Shown piece by piece: positions 1 to 6,832 of a stretch of 44,430 nt of DNA. Every line of letters begins with the position of its first letter. The first letter of the stretch is position 1. The translations under genes and the position numbers were made by a program. The stretch covers positions 1-44,430 of the forward strand of contig DATIBR010000127.1 in the NCBI GenBank assembly GCA_035457425.1. The letters are read 5' to 3'. The notes under the pieces were generated by a model. It was not told where the DNA came from. It saw nothing but the letters and a program-made list of their open reading frames with translations, and made no database searches. Origin of the DNA: Terriglobales bacterium. GTDB taxonomy: Bacteria; Acidobacteriota; Terriglobia; Terriglobales; Acidobacteriaceae.

Positions 1-65
1 ATTGTGCTGGTGGTGACCTTCGGACGGGGTTGATTCTCGTCCGGTCGAAGAGTGGTGACGCTCAT
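1..65 (-). CDS. panB: PanB (ketopantoate hydroxymethyltransferase), first copy, N-terminal fragment cut by window edge
   Basis: Only the first 21 codons lie in the window; the gene runs off the left edge. The start codon is at 65-63 on the minus strand and the peptide begins MSVTTLRPDENQPRPKVTTS. It aligns with the complete PanB at 33190-34083, which begins MSVTSFRKDAGGLPAKVTTQ: same MSVT start and the same KVTT before the catalytic domain. PanB adds a hydroxymethyl group from methylene-tetrahydrofolate to 2-ketoisovalerate in pantothenate synthesis. The upstream leader also resembles that of the second panB, which strengthens the call. A TGGAGG ribosome site lies a few bases before the ATG. 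Main doubt: only 21 codons are visible, so the fragment could belong to a degenerate copy. Confidence 0.68.
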   Translation of the reverse strand, partial: MSVTTLRPDENQPRPKVTTST

Positions 66-139
66 TGTGCCTCCAGTGCCGCTCCGGATACTCCGGCTAC
101 AGCCTGTCCGCCTGATGAGATGCAGGCAGAGGGATTCTA
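66..139 (-). promoter_or_regulatory. panB-1 5' leader, conserved with panB-2 leader
   Basis: Read on the minus strand, this leader shares blocks with the leader of the second panB (34084-34198): a T-AAT -10 box followed by CCCnCTGC and GCATC, then GACAGGCT, then a hairpin, then GGCACTGGAGG just before the ATG. The hairpin stem here is CCGGA/TCCGG. In the other leader it is CCCGC/GCGGG, so the pairing is kept while the bases differ. A structured regulatory leader is inferred; the SD sequence directly follows the hairpin. Confidence 0.5.
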
Positions 140-162
140 GACCCAAAAACCTAAAACCTCAA
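134..162 (-). promoter_or_regulatory. sigma70-type promoter for panB-1
   Basis: On the minus strand, TTGAGG (162-157) is followed after exactly 17 bases by TAGAAT (139-134). Both boxes are close to the housekeeping consensus. Transcription would start near 127 and give a leader of about 60 nt before the panB start. The -35 box overlaps the left arm of the adjacent inverted repeat (160-187), so the repeat may supply part of this promoter. Confidence 0.6.
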
Positions 163-251
163 CGCGGATGACACAGATGAGACGGATCGCCACGGATAAA
201 CCCTTAAGGCTTGATTCGCGTTCATCCGTTTCATCCGTCCAATCCGCGTTG
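160..251. repeat. Gene-less inverted repeat of the CGCGGAT family
   Basis: The left arm is 160-187 and the right arm, inverted, is 224-251. Both arms start CAACGCGGAT and continue with loosely repeated GGATGA-like words; the spacer is 36 bp. The arms use the same CGCGGAT word as the inverted ends of the GxxExxY cassette at 11217-11671. This copy could be an empty relative of that cassette, lying between the deoxynucleoside kinase and panB-1. Confidence 0.7.
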
Positions 252-261
252 GGCTCTTGAC

Positions 262-930
262 TTACCCCGCACTCGCCGCGGTCTCCCCGCCCAGCGGCAG
301 GTAGTACTGCGTGCCCTTGATGGGCTCGTTCAGCCGGCGCAGTAGCTCCTGGAGGTCGTCGCTGCGCTCCACAAAGTCGATGTCGTTGGTGTTCACCACC
401 AGCAGGTCGCTGGCGGAGTAGTGGAAGAAGAAGTGTTCGTACGCCTTGTGCACCTGCTCGATGTAGTCCTCGCTGATGGCCGCCTCGCCCGGCGCGTTCT
501 TCTTCGCCAGCCGCTTCTTCAGCACCTCCGGCGAGGCCTGCAGGTAGATCACCAGGTCCGGCGTGGGCACCTGCGCCCGGAACAGGTCATAGTAGCGGTT
601 GTAGATCTCGATCTCCGCGTCCGAGAGGTTGATGTAAGCGAACAGCTTGTCTTTTTCGAAGATGTAATCGGCAACGAAGCGCTTGTTGGCGTTGGCGGAG
701 ACGTCCAGCGCCTTCAACTGCTCGAAGCGCTTGATCAGGAACTCGAACTGCGCCTGGAAGGCCGCGCCCGGCTCGCCGTCGTAGAACGCGCCGAGGAAGG
801 GGTTGTCTTCCGGTTCGGTGACGCGCTGCGCGTTGAGGCGCTCCGCGATGATCCTGGCCAGGGTGCTCTTGCCGACTCGGATGGGACCTTCCAGCGCGAT
901 GTAACGAGGCGGCTCGAAGAAGTTTGCCAT
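262..930 (-). CDS. Deoxynucleoside kinase (dNK family)
   Basis: A 222-residue cytoplasmic P-loop kinase predicted to phosphorylate deoxyribonucleosides for dNTP salvage. The Walker A loop GPIRVGKST lies at about residues 15-23. An ERS-like lid is absent, but the central DLVIYLQASPEVLKKRL segment and the NTND stretch near the C-terminus are typical of the deoxyguanosine/deoxyadenosine kinase family, as is the overall length. The start at 930 opens the family's N-terminal segment directly. No clear Shine-Dalgarno is seen; a possible promoter (TTGCGT, 17 bases, TATGCT) lies at 978-950 on the minus strand. Downstream on the same strand is panB-1, which has its own promoter, so co-transcription is possible but not required. 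The substrate base cannot be told from sequence. Confidence 0.85.
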   Translation of the reverse strand: MANFFEPPRYIALEGPIRVGKSTLARIIAERLNAQRVTEPEDNPFLGAFYDGEPGAAFQAQFEFLIKRFEQLKALDVSANANKRFVADYIFEKDKLFAYINLSDAEIEIYNRYYDLFRAQVPTPDLVIYLQASPEVLKKRLAKKNAPGEAAISEDYIEQVHKAYEHFFFHYSASDLLVVNTNDIDFVERSDDLQELLRRLNEPIKGTQYYLPLGGETAASAG

Positions 931-1142
931 GGGCTAGGAACTGTTGCGCAGCATAGCGTGAGACTTCCGCGGACGCAATTGCGGGATGAGTAAATATTTT
1001 TCCTCAGGGTGGAACACCTACCACACCGACACAGACGCACAGAGAAAGAACGTAACGGTCGGGGCCGGCGATGAATCTATGGAGTGGACCTCCGGACCCG
1101 ATGTGCCGCCGTTGGGGTTGTTAGAATAGAGAGAGTAGACCC

Positions 1143-1883
1143 ATGTCCAGCCTGCCACTGCCGATCGCGGCATTCCTCGCCGGGGTGCTGTCGTTCCTCT
1201 CGCCCTGCGTGCTGCCGCTGGTGCCGGGATACGTCTCGCTCATCTCGGGCGTGAGCGTCGAGGAGCTGCAGGCGGGCGACAAGGCAGAGAGGAAGAAGGT
1301 CCTGCTGCACGCCATGCTCTTCGTGCTCGGATTCAGCGTGGTGTTCATGGCGTTCGGGGCGACCGCGACGGGCATCGGGCAGATCCTCGGCAAGTATCGC
1401 GAGTGGATCCTCTACGTCGCCGGCGTGGTCATCATCCTGTTCGGGCTGCACCTGACCGGCATCCTCAAGATCCCGTTCCTCTACCGCGACACGCGGCTGC
1501 ACGGGCTGAAGCACGAGCCCTCGCCCATGGGGTCGTTCCTGCTGGGATTCGCGTTCGCGTTCGGCTGGAGCCCGTGCATCGGCCCGATCCTGGCGGCGGT
1601 GCTCAAGTTCGCCGCCGAGCAGTCGACGCTGCTGAAGGGCGTGGCGCTGCTGGGCGTGTACTCGCTCGGGCTGGCCATCCCGTTCCTGATCACCGCGCTG
1701 GCGGTGGACTGGTTCATGCACTTTTACGGAAAGTTCCGGCAGCACCTGCACAAGGTCGAGGTCGCCAGCGGCGTGCTGCTGATCGCGCTGGGCGTGCTGG
1801 TGTTCTACGGTAAATTCGCGCTGCTGAACGTGTGGCTCAACAAGGTGCCGTTCTTCCGCGCGCTACAGGAGAGATTCCTCTGA
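1143..1883 (+). CDS. ccdA: CcdA-type cytochrome c biogenesis / thiol-disulfide transporter
   Basis: A 246-residue integral membrane protein that moves reducing equivalents from cytoplasmic thioredoxin to extracytoplasmic thiol proteins. It has about six hydrophobic segments and the two hallmark cysteine motifs, LSPCVLPLVPGY near residue 22 and WSPCIGP near residue 145, which form the redox pair in CcdA and DsbD-beta. Length matches the family. A TAGAAT hexamer lies at 1122-1127, 15 bases before the ATG. The stop codon is inside the start of the thioredoxin-like gene (CTGA overlap), and a DsbD-alpha-like gene follows, so the three look like one operon that rebuilds a DsbD-like relay from separate proteins. 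Confidence 0.93.
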   Translation: MSSLPLPIAAFLAGVLSFLSPCVLPLVPGYVSLISGVSVEELQAGDKAERKKVLLHAMLFVLGFSVVFMAFGATATGIGQILGKYREWILYVAGVVIILFGLHLTGILKIPFLYRDTRLHGLKHEPSPMGSFLLGFAFAFGWSPCIGPILAAVLKFAAEQSTLLKGVALLGVYSLGLAIPFLITALAVDWFMHFYGKFRQHLHKVEVASGVLLIALGVLVFYGKFALLNVWLNKVPFFRALQERFL

Positions 1884-2443
1884 GACGCAACGCCATCGTC
1901 ATCCTGGTCGTAGTCCTGACCATCACCGGCATGCTGGTGCTCGGGCGCCGCATGGCGAGCAAGTCGGCCGCCGGTCTCGCGGAGGGCGTGCAGCCCATCC
2001 CCAGCCAGGTGAAGGGGATCGCCGCGCCTGATTTCGAGCTCGAGACCCTGAGCGCCGCCGACGGAACGAAGCTGAAGCTCTCCGACTTGAAGGGCAAGGC
2101 CGTGGTTCTCAGCTTTTGGGCGACGTGGTGCGAGCCCTGCAAGGTCGAGATGCCGTGGCTGGTGGAGATGAAGAAGCAGTACGGCGCGCAGGGGCTCGAG
2201 GTCGTGGGCATCGCGCAGGACGACGCCGGCAAGGAAGCCATCATGAAGTTCGCCAACTCGATGGGCGTGAACTACCCCATCCTGCAAGGGAAGAACGCGG
2301 TGATGGACGTGTACGGCGCACAGCTCATGCCGACCACGGTGTACATCGGGCGCGACGGCAAGATGCTCGACAAGGTCGTGGGCCTGGTCAGCAAGAGCGA
2401 GATCGAGGACCACATCAAGCAGGCGCTCGAGACCAAGCCATGA
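1880..2443 (+). CDS. ResA/TlpA-like membrane-anchored thioredoxin
   Basis: An N-terminal hydrophobic anchor (about residues 5-20) is followed by a TlpA/ResA thioredoxin fold with the active site WATWCEPCK and the cis-proline segment LMPTTVYI. It is expected to face the periplasm and to reduce apocytochrome or other thiols with electrons from CcdA. Start choice: an ATG at 1832 would overlap ccdA by 52 bases and add a polar extension. A CTG at 1880 sits six bases after AGGAGAG (1867-1873), overlaps the ccdA stop as CTGA, and puts basic residues directly before the anchor. I prefer CTG; the ATG is the conservative alternative. The 3' end overlaps the next gene as ATGA. Confidence 0.9.
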   Translation: MRRNAIVILVVVLTITGMLVLGRRMASKSAAGLAEGVQPIPSQVKGIAAPDFELETLSAADGTKLKLSDLKGKAVVLSFWATWCEPCKVEMPWLVEMKKQYGAQGLEVVGIAQDDAGKEAIMKFANSMGVNYPILQGKNAVMDVYGAQLMPTTVYIGRDGKMLDKVVGLVSKSEIEDHIKQALETKP

Positions 2444-3000
2444 AGAGACTGGGGACCATCCTGTTGTTCGCGGCGCTGGCGAGCGCGCAGCTCGCGCCCA
2501 GCGAGCACTACGTGAAGTACGCGCCGCCGGCGAAGGTGAGCGTGGCCGCGGGGCGCCCCGCGGTCGTCGAGTTCGACTTCCGCGTGAACCCGGGGATGCA
2601 CATCAACTCCGACAAGCCGAAGTCGGAGTTCCTCATCCCCACGAAGCTCCGCTTCATGCCGCCGACCGACATCGCGGTCGGGAAGCTGGAGTATCCCCCG
2701 GCGGAGGAGCTGGAGCTCTCGTTCTCGAAGGAGAAGCTGAGCGTCTACACCGGCGACTTCAAGATCAAGGCGCAGTTGAGCGCGTCGCGCTCGGCGACCA
2801 CCGGCCCCTACACCGTGCACGGCGAGCTGAAGTACCAGGCGTGCAACGACAAGGCCTGCTTCCCGCCCAAGACGTTGCCCATCGCGTTCAACATCGTGGT
2901 GGAGAAGGCGAAGCCGGGCTCGGGTGGAGTGACGCAGCAGAAGGCGCCGTCCAGCGGGCAGAAGAACCCGCCGCAAAGCCCGCACATCAAGCCGCGCTAG
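2440..3000 (+). CDS. DsbD N-terminal (alpha) domain-like secreted protein
   Basis: A 186-residue protein with a cleavable signal peptide (MKRLGTILLFAALASAQ) and an immunoglobulin-like DsbD-alpha domain. The paired cysteines in YQACNDKACFPP match the position of the DsbD-alpha redox pair before its final strands. The start ATG overlaps the upstream stop as ATGA, which fixes the start. The C-terminus is a Pro/Gln/Ser-rich tail. With ccdA (beta) and the ResA-like gene (gamma-like) it completes a three-gene version of DsbD. Its likely job is to pass electrons from CcdA to periplasmic substrates. The alternative is a carrier devoted to cytochrome c maturation. Confidence 0.78.
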   Translation: MKRLGTILLFAALASAQLAPSEHYVKYAPPAKVSVAAGRPAVVEFDFRVNPGMHINSDKPKSEFLIPTKLRFMPPTDIAVGKLEYPPAEELELSFSKEKLSVYTGDFKIKAQLSASRSATTGPYTVHGELKYQACNDKACFPPKTLPIAFNIVVEKAKPGSGGVTQQKAPSSGQKNPPQSPHIKPR

Positions 3001-3002
3001 GT

Positions 3003-3076
3003 GTCATGCTGAGCGCGTCCGCGCGAAGCATCCCAGGCGATGAGATCCTTCGCCCGCCGCGGCGGCCTCAGGATGA
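3003..3076. repeat. Intergenic palindromic repeat (GTCAT.CTGAG ... GAAG.ATC family)
   Basis: The left end reads GTCATGCTGAG and the right end CTCAGGATGAC, with GAGATCCTTCG inside: an imperfect inverted repeat. A second copy is at 31998-32091 and a partial one at 37353-37428. It lies between two convergent genes and reaches the last codons of the membrane protein, so it may end transcription from both sides. Confidence 0.75.
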
Positions 3077-3964
3077 CGCCGCCACGGATTCCGCCGTCGC
3101 CGCCGGCACGCGTCCGTAGTAGGCCGTGGCGGCGGCGTACTGCGCGAGGCGCAGCAGCCAGCGCAGCCACAGGAACGCCTGCGCCGCCAGGAACCACACG
3201 AAGATGGTGAGCGCGGAGCCTTGCGGGAAGAAGCGCGCGAAGGTGGCGTAGGCGAGCACGGCGAGCGCCGACAGCAGCGCCAGGCCGACGTAGATCGCCA
3301 TCACCCGCCAGAAACGGCGCAGCAGGAAGCCGCCGGCGTGGCCGAGCGCCGCGAGCACGGAAGCGTGGTCGTCGGCGACCAGGTCGGCCTTGGCGTAGTC
3401 CACCAGCGCGTTGACCGCGCTCACGCAGAAGAAGAACAGCAGCCAGCGCAGCCAGTTCAGGTAGAACGCGGGCGCCTCGTGCACGCCGCCTTCGAAGGGC
3501 GCCCTCACGGCTTTCGCGACCGCGTAGTTGAACAACCAGAAGACGGCGAAGTAGAAGACGGTCGCGAGCGCCATGAGGCGGAAGAAGCGGCCGGAGAAGC
3601 GTCCCATGCCGCGTCCGAAGGCGTGGGCGGTGGCGCCCGCGCCGCGGTAGAACACCTCGAAGGCGCCGGCGGAGAGCGCGGTGTTCAGCACCAGGAACAC
3701 GACGGCCGCGTACACGATGGCGTTGGTGAAACCCTTGAGGAAGACGGCGTTGAGCAGCGTGAACTCGGCCAGCCACTGCGCGCTGAAGCCCTGCACCAGC
3801 TCCTGTCCGCGCGCGCTGTTCCCCAGGTAGTCGCCGAGCGCCGAGTGCATGGGCGCGGCGAGTGCGGCGGCCAGCAGCAGGTTCGCGCCGAAGAAGATCC
3901 ACACCATCCACGGATTGCGCGCGGCGGCGGCGAGCCCGGCGCGGAGTGCTTGCGATGCCTTCAT
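3068..3964 (-). CDS. Multi-pass membrane protein of unknown function
   Basis: I do not recognise this 298-residue protein. It has about six hydrophobic segments: near residues 20-38, 80-100, 130-155, 185-205, 225-245 and 250-270. There is no signal peptide other than the first segment and no catalytic motif. The N-terminus (MKASQALRAGLAAAARNPWM) resembles the amphipathic start of proteins with a repeated membrane domain in which glycerophosphodiester-phosphodiesterase-like or DUF975-type genes are often grouped, but this is a weak impression. It follows the M1 peptidase on the same strand with a 58-base gap that contains a GC hairpin repeat (3976-4002), so co-transcription is possible. Confidence 0.75.
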   Translation of the reverse strand: MKASQALRAGLAAAARNPWMVWIFFGANLLLAAALAAPMHSALGDYLGNSARGQELVQGFSAQWLAEFTLLNAVFLKGFTNAIVYAAVVFLVLNTALSAGAFEVFYRGAGATAHAFGRGMGRFSGRFFRLMALATVFYFAVFWLFNYAVAKAVRAPFEGGVHEAPAFYLNWLRWLLFFFCVSAVNALVDYAKADLVADDHASVLAALGHAGGFLLRRFWRVMAIYVGLALLSALAVLAYATFARFFPQGSALTIFVWFLAAQAFLWLRWLLRLAQYAAATAYYGRVPAATAESVAASS

Positions 3965-3975
3965 TCCTTCATCCT

Positions 3976-4002
3976 TGCGCCGGCGAGTCGCCGGCGCCTA
4001 CC
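3976..4002. repeat. GC-rich hairpin repeat, copy 1
   Basis: A 21-base perfect palindrome with a one-base centre (GCGCCGGCGA/TCGCCGGCGC), flanked by T and CTACC. The whole 27-base unit occurs again, inverted, at 34144-34170 inside the panB-2 leader. It resembles a REP-type element. Confidence 0.8.
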
Positions 4003-4022
4003 CGTTAAAGAAAAGCCACCCG

Positions 4023-6245
4023 TTAAGAGAAATAAGAAAAGCCCATCAGCACGTTCTGGATCCACACCACCCAGCGCAGGTACCACTTGTCCGCGGCGAG
4101 CTTGTTGGGCTGGGCCTGGAAGCTGTTGTCGGTGCGCGCCACCTCGAGGTTCCACGCGTGGTCCGGGTCCACCTCCGCCAGCGCTACCTTCTTGGCGTAC
4201 TTGAACTTCTTCCAGCGGTACTGGTTGGCGCCTTCGGGCGCGCCCGCGGCGGGAAGTCCGGGATCGGTCACCGGCCAGAGCTCGCGGACCTCGCTGCCGT
4301 CCTCGAACTTCACGCGGATGACGGCGGGGAAGGCCATCTCGCCCACGCGCCGCACGAGGACTTCAGACTCGTTCGGGCGCTCGCTCTCCTTGCTCTTGTC
4401 TTCCGCGAGTTTGGGCTGGCCGCCCTGGTCGAAGAGGCCCTCCTTCTTCGGCGCGGGGTCATTCGTGAACGACACCGAGTAGTTCAGCGTGTTGGTGCCG
4501 TAGAGCGTCTGGTCGAAGAACCACTTGAGGTTGCGCCCGCCGGAGAGCTCGTCGACGGTCGCGATGAAGTCCTGCGCGTCGGGATGCTTGAAGCGCCAGC
4601 GCTGGTGATACGTCCGGATGATGCGCGGCCACTGCGGCCCGAGCAGGTTCTCGAGCGTGCGCAGCGTGAGCTCCGGCTTGGAGTAGGCCTGCGTGCCGTA
4701 GCTGGCGCGGTTCATGTCGAGCCAGGCGTAGCGCTCCATGGCGTCGGTCTTGGCGTTGGCGAAGTAGCTCTCGATGCGGCCGTCGCGCTGCAGGCGCGGC
4801 ACCCACTCCCAGTACTGCCCAAGGCCGATGTAGGGGTCGCCGGGCTCGGCCCAGAAGCCGTCCCAGCTGCTGGTGTCGCGCATCATGCCGAACCACGGAT
4901 AGCGCGGGACCGGCAGCGTGGTCCAGATGGCCGCCGGCACCGGCACGCCGAACAGCTCTTCGTAGCTCTGGTTGGCGCCGTACTCCATCTCCAGCACCTT
5001 GCCGGTGGAGTAGGAGTTGAAGCCTTCGTCGAGCCACGCCTCCTCGAACTCGTTGTTGCCGACGAGGTGGAACCAGAACTGGTGGCCGAACTCGTGGACG
5101 ATCACGCCCTCGGGGTCGAGCCGGTGCTTCGCCGCCCAGTAGTCGGTGCCCGCGGTGATGAGCGTCGGATACTCCATGCCGCCGGCGCCATCGCCCTGGA
5201 AAGGCGGCGGGTCGATGACCGAGAGCACGTCGAACGGGTACTTGCCGTACATCAGGCCGAACCACTTGATGCCGGCGAAGGCGGCGCGGAAGTGCCGCTC
5301 GACCTGGTCGGAGTGCTCACGCTGGATGAACAGTGTGACCTGCACGTCCTGGAGCGGCATCTGGTCGAGCGGGGCGCCGGTCTTCCGCGCCCATTCCTGG
5401 AGCTCGGCCGGCGTGACCCGCTCGCTCGCCTTGAACATGCGGACGATCTTCATCACCTGGGACTTCGGCTGGGTGGTCCAGGCGAAGTCGAAGACGTCTT
5501 CCTGGTAGTGGTTGTAGGTGGTGGTGCCGTCGCCGTTGTCTTTCTTCGAGCGCTCCGTGCCGGTCGCGGCCAGCTCGAAATCCGACGGGATGGTGAGGTT
5601 CACGTCGTAGCTGCCGTAGTCGGCGAAGAACTCGGTGGAAGTGTGGAACTGGCGGCAGTTCCAGCCGCCCTTGACGCGATGGCGCTCGCCGGCGGCCTCG
5701 TAGACGCCGGGCTTGGGGAACCACTGCACCACCATGAAGAAGTTGTCGTGGAAGCCGGTGCGCGCGAACAGGCGCGGCATCTTCGAGGTCCACTCGATCT
5801 CGATGGTCACGGAGCCGTTCGCGGGGATGGGCTTGGGCAGCAGGACCTGCGCGACGGTCTGGTCGAGCGGGTTGCCGTCATCGGGCTGGATGTAGCGCAG
5901 CTGCGCGGTCAGGTCCTGGCCGTCGACCTTGATGGAATGGATCTGGATGTAGCCCCAGGCGTCGTCGCCCTTGCCGAAGCGCACGCGGCGGCTGGAGGCG
6001 CCGCCTTCGCGCATGAAGGTCGAATAGTTGTTCTTGAAGGCGTTGAGGTAGGTGTGGAACTGGAGGTCGGGGATGGAATCGCTCGTATGGTTGCGCCACA
6101 CGATGACCTCGTGCCCCTTGACGGTCCTGGCCTTGGGGTCCAGCCGCGCGTCGATCTTGTACTTCACGATCGGGTCGGGGATGTACTTGGCGAAGGCGGG
6201 CAGGGCGAAGACGAGCAGCAGTGCGAGAAGGCGGGGGCGCTTCAT
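4023..6245 (-). CDS. Secreted M1-family metallopeptidase
   Basis: A 740-residue protein with a signal peptide (first 19 residues, ending PAFA). It has the gluzincin zinc site HEFGH at about residue 384, with the third ligand in EAWLDEGFN 18 residues later, and GGMEYPTLI just before it, the M1 equivalent of the exopeptidase GxMEN motif. It is therefore predicted to be an aminopeptidase acting outside the cytoplasm. The N-terminal beta domain and the C-terminal helical region are both present; the extreme C-terminus is aromatic (LMGFSYFS). A second, divergent M1 protein lies at 21604-24081, so the strain invests in periplasmic peptide breakdown. Substrate is unknown. Confidence 0.9.
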   Translation of the reverse strand: MKRPRLLALLLVFALPAFAKYIPDPIVKYKIDARLDPKARTVKGHEVIVWRNHTSDSIPDLQFHTYLNAFKNNYSTFMREGGASSRRVRFGKGDDAWGYIQIHSIKVDGQDLTAQLRYIQPDDGNPLDQTVAQVLLPKPIPANGSVTIEIEWTSKMPRLFARTGFHDNFFMVVQWFPKPGVYEAAGERHRVKGGWNCRQFHTSTEFFADYGSYDVNLTIPSDFELAATGTERSKKDNGDGTTTYNHYQEDVFDFAWTTQPKSQVMKIVRMFKASERVTPAELQEWARKTGAPLDQMPLQDVQVTLFIQREHSDQVERHFRAAFAGIKWFGLMYGKYPFDVLSVIDPPPFQGDGAGGMEYPTLITAGTDYWAAKHRLDPEGVIVHEFGHQFWFHLVGNNEFEEAWLDEGFNSYSTGKVLEMEYGANQSYEELFGVPVPAAIWTTLPVPRYPWFGMMRDTSSWDGFWAEPGDPYIGLGQYWEWVPRLQRDGRIESYFANAKTDAMERYAWLDMNRASYGTQAYSKPELTLRTLENLLGPQWPRIIRTYHQRWRFKHPDAQDFIATVDELSGGRNLKWFFDQTLYGTNTLNYSVSFTNDPAPKKEGLFDQGGQPKLAEDKSKESERPNESEVLVRRVGEMAFPAVIRVKFEDGSEVRELWPVTDPGLPAAGAPEGANQYRWKKFKYAKKVALAEVDPDHAWNLEVARTDNSFQAQPNKLAADKWYLRWVVWIQNVLMGFSYFS

Positions 6246-6262
6246 GGCGGGAACGTTGTACT

Positions 6263-6413
6263 AGAAGCGATAAGCGATAAGCAATTAGCGATTAGCAGGA
6301 ACCTGCACTCCGAGGTGGTCAGGGCGGAACAGGGGCTCAAAGGATGAACCGGGTGTCCATGCGGGTGGAAGGCCCTTGCTTATTGCTAATCGCTGATTGC
6401 TTATTGCTGATTT
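6263..6413. repeat. Inverted repeat of the GATAAGC/CAATAAGC word family
   Basis: The left arm (6263-6299) is a run of GATAAGC/ATTAGC-like words; the right arm (6376-6413) is the inverted counterpart (TTATTGC, TGATTGC words). The 76-bp spacer holds no gene. The same words occur at 25286-25361 and 40202-40234. Any start codon read from inside this repeat is probably spurious. Confidence 0.8.
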
Positions 6414-6434
6414 GCCGCGCCCCCGGCGCGGCAA

Positions 6435-6480
6435 ATGAAAAACCCGGCGCGGCTTCTCCCCCGAGAATTTTGCGCCGGGT
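6435..6480 (-). terminator. Rho-independent terminator of the 78-residue gene
   Basis: On the minus strand the stem ACCCGGCGC (6480-6472) pairs with GCGCCGGGT (6450-6442) across a 21-nt loop and is followed directly by TTTTTCATTT. It starts 8 bases after the stop codon of the minus-strand gene at 6489-6725. The T-rich run is on the minus-strand side only. Confidence 0.7.
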
Positions 6481-6488
6481 CTCTCTTA

Positions 6489-6725
6489 CTACAACCGCTC
6501 ATCTACCAGGGCCGAACACTTGCGGCACTTCTTCGTGTGCCTGCTATGAAGATGCGGCCTGACCGTTGTCTTGGCAATTAACTCATACGGTTCTGTGTTT
6601 ACTGTTGCGATAACCGTTGCCCAGGCGTGCTTGCGCCCGCCGGCCTCGCGCATGAGGTATATACTTCCCTCGTTTCCGGAGTCCCCGGCGACGAGCCGGG
6701 GGCGGAGCAGCATTTCATACTTCAT
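6489..6725 (-). CDS. Small hypothetical His/Cys-containing protein
   Basis: A 78-residue protein I do not recognise. The C-terminus carries closely spaced potential metal ligands, HLHSRHTKKCRKC, suggesting a small zinc-binding or nucleic-acid-binding module. It may start at 6725 or at an internal ATG giving MREAGGRKHAW. Evidence that it is real: a strong terminator follows its stop codon by a few bases on the same strand. It is divergent from yacL, with starts about 110 bases apart. No signal peptide or membrane segment is visible. Function unknown. Confidence 0.5.
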   Translation of the reverse strand: MKYEMLLRPRLVAGDSGNEGSIYLMREAGGRKHAWATVIATVNTEPYELIAKTTVRPHLHSRHTKKCRKCSALVDERL

Positions 6726-6832
6726 ACCCGCTCCGCGTTAACGCAGTTCGGGCTTCGCGCGCGCTGGCTTTGCCATACGCAGTCGGCCCCATAGCTTTTC
6801 AGCGAATCGCGCCTGCCCGGTGGAGGTCCGTC

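Noticed and set aside
160-251. CRISPR array
   Set aside because: Only two inverted arms; there are no evenly spaced direct repeats with unique spacers and no cas genes.
3849-6347. Very long plus-strand open frame opposite the M1 peptidase
   Set aside because: Antisense shadow of a high-GC gene: low-complexity Val/Leu/Arg/His composition, no motif, while the minus strand has intact zinc-site motifs.
6344-6562. Plus-strand reading frame of 72 codons between the M1 gene and yacL
   Set aside because: Much of it is repeat text (LLLIADCLLLIC), and it crosses the terminator hairpin; no family signal.
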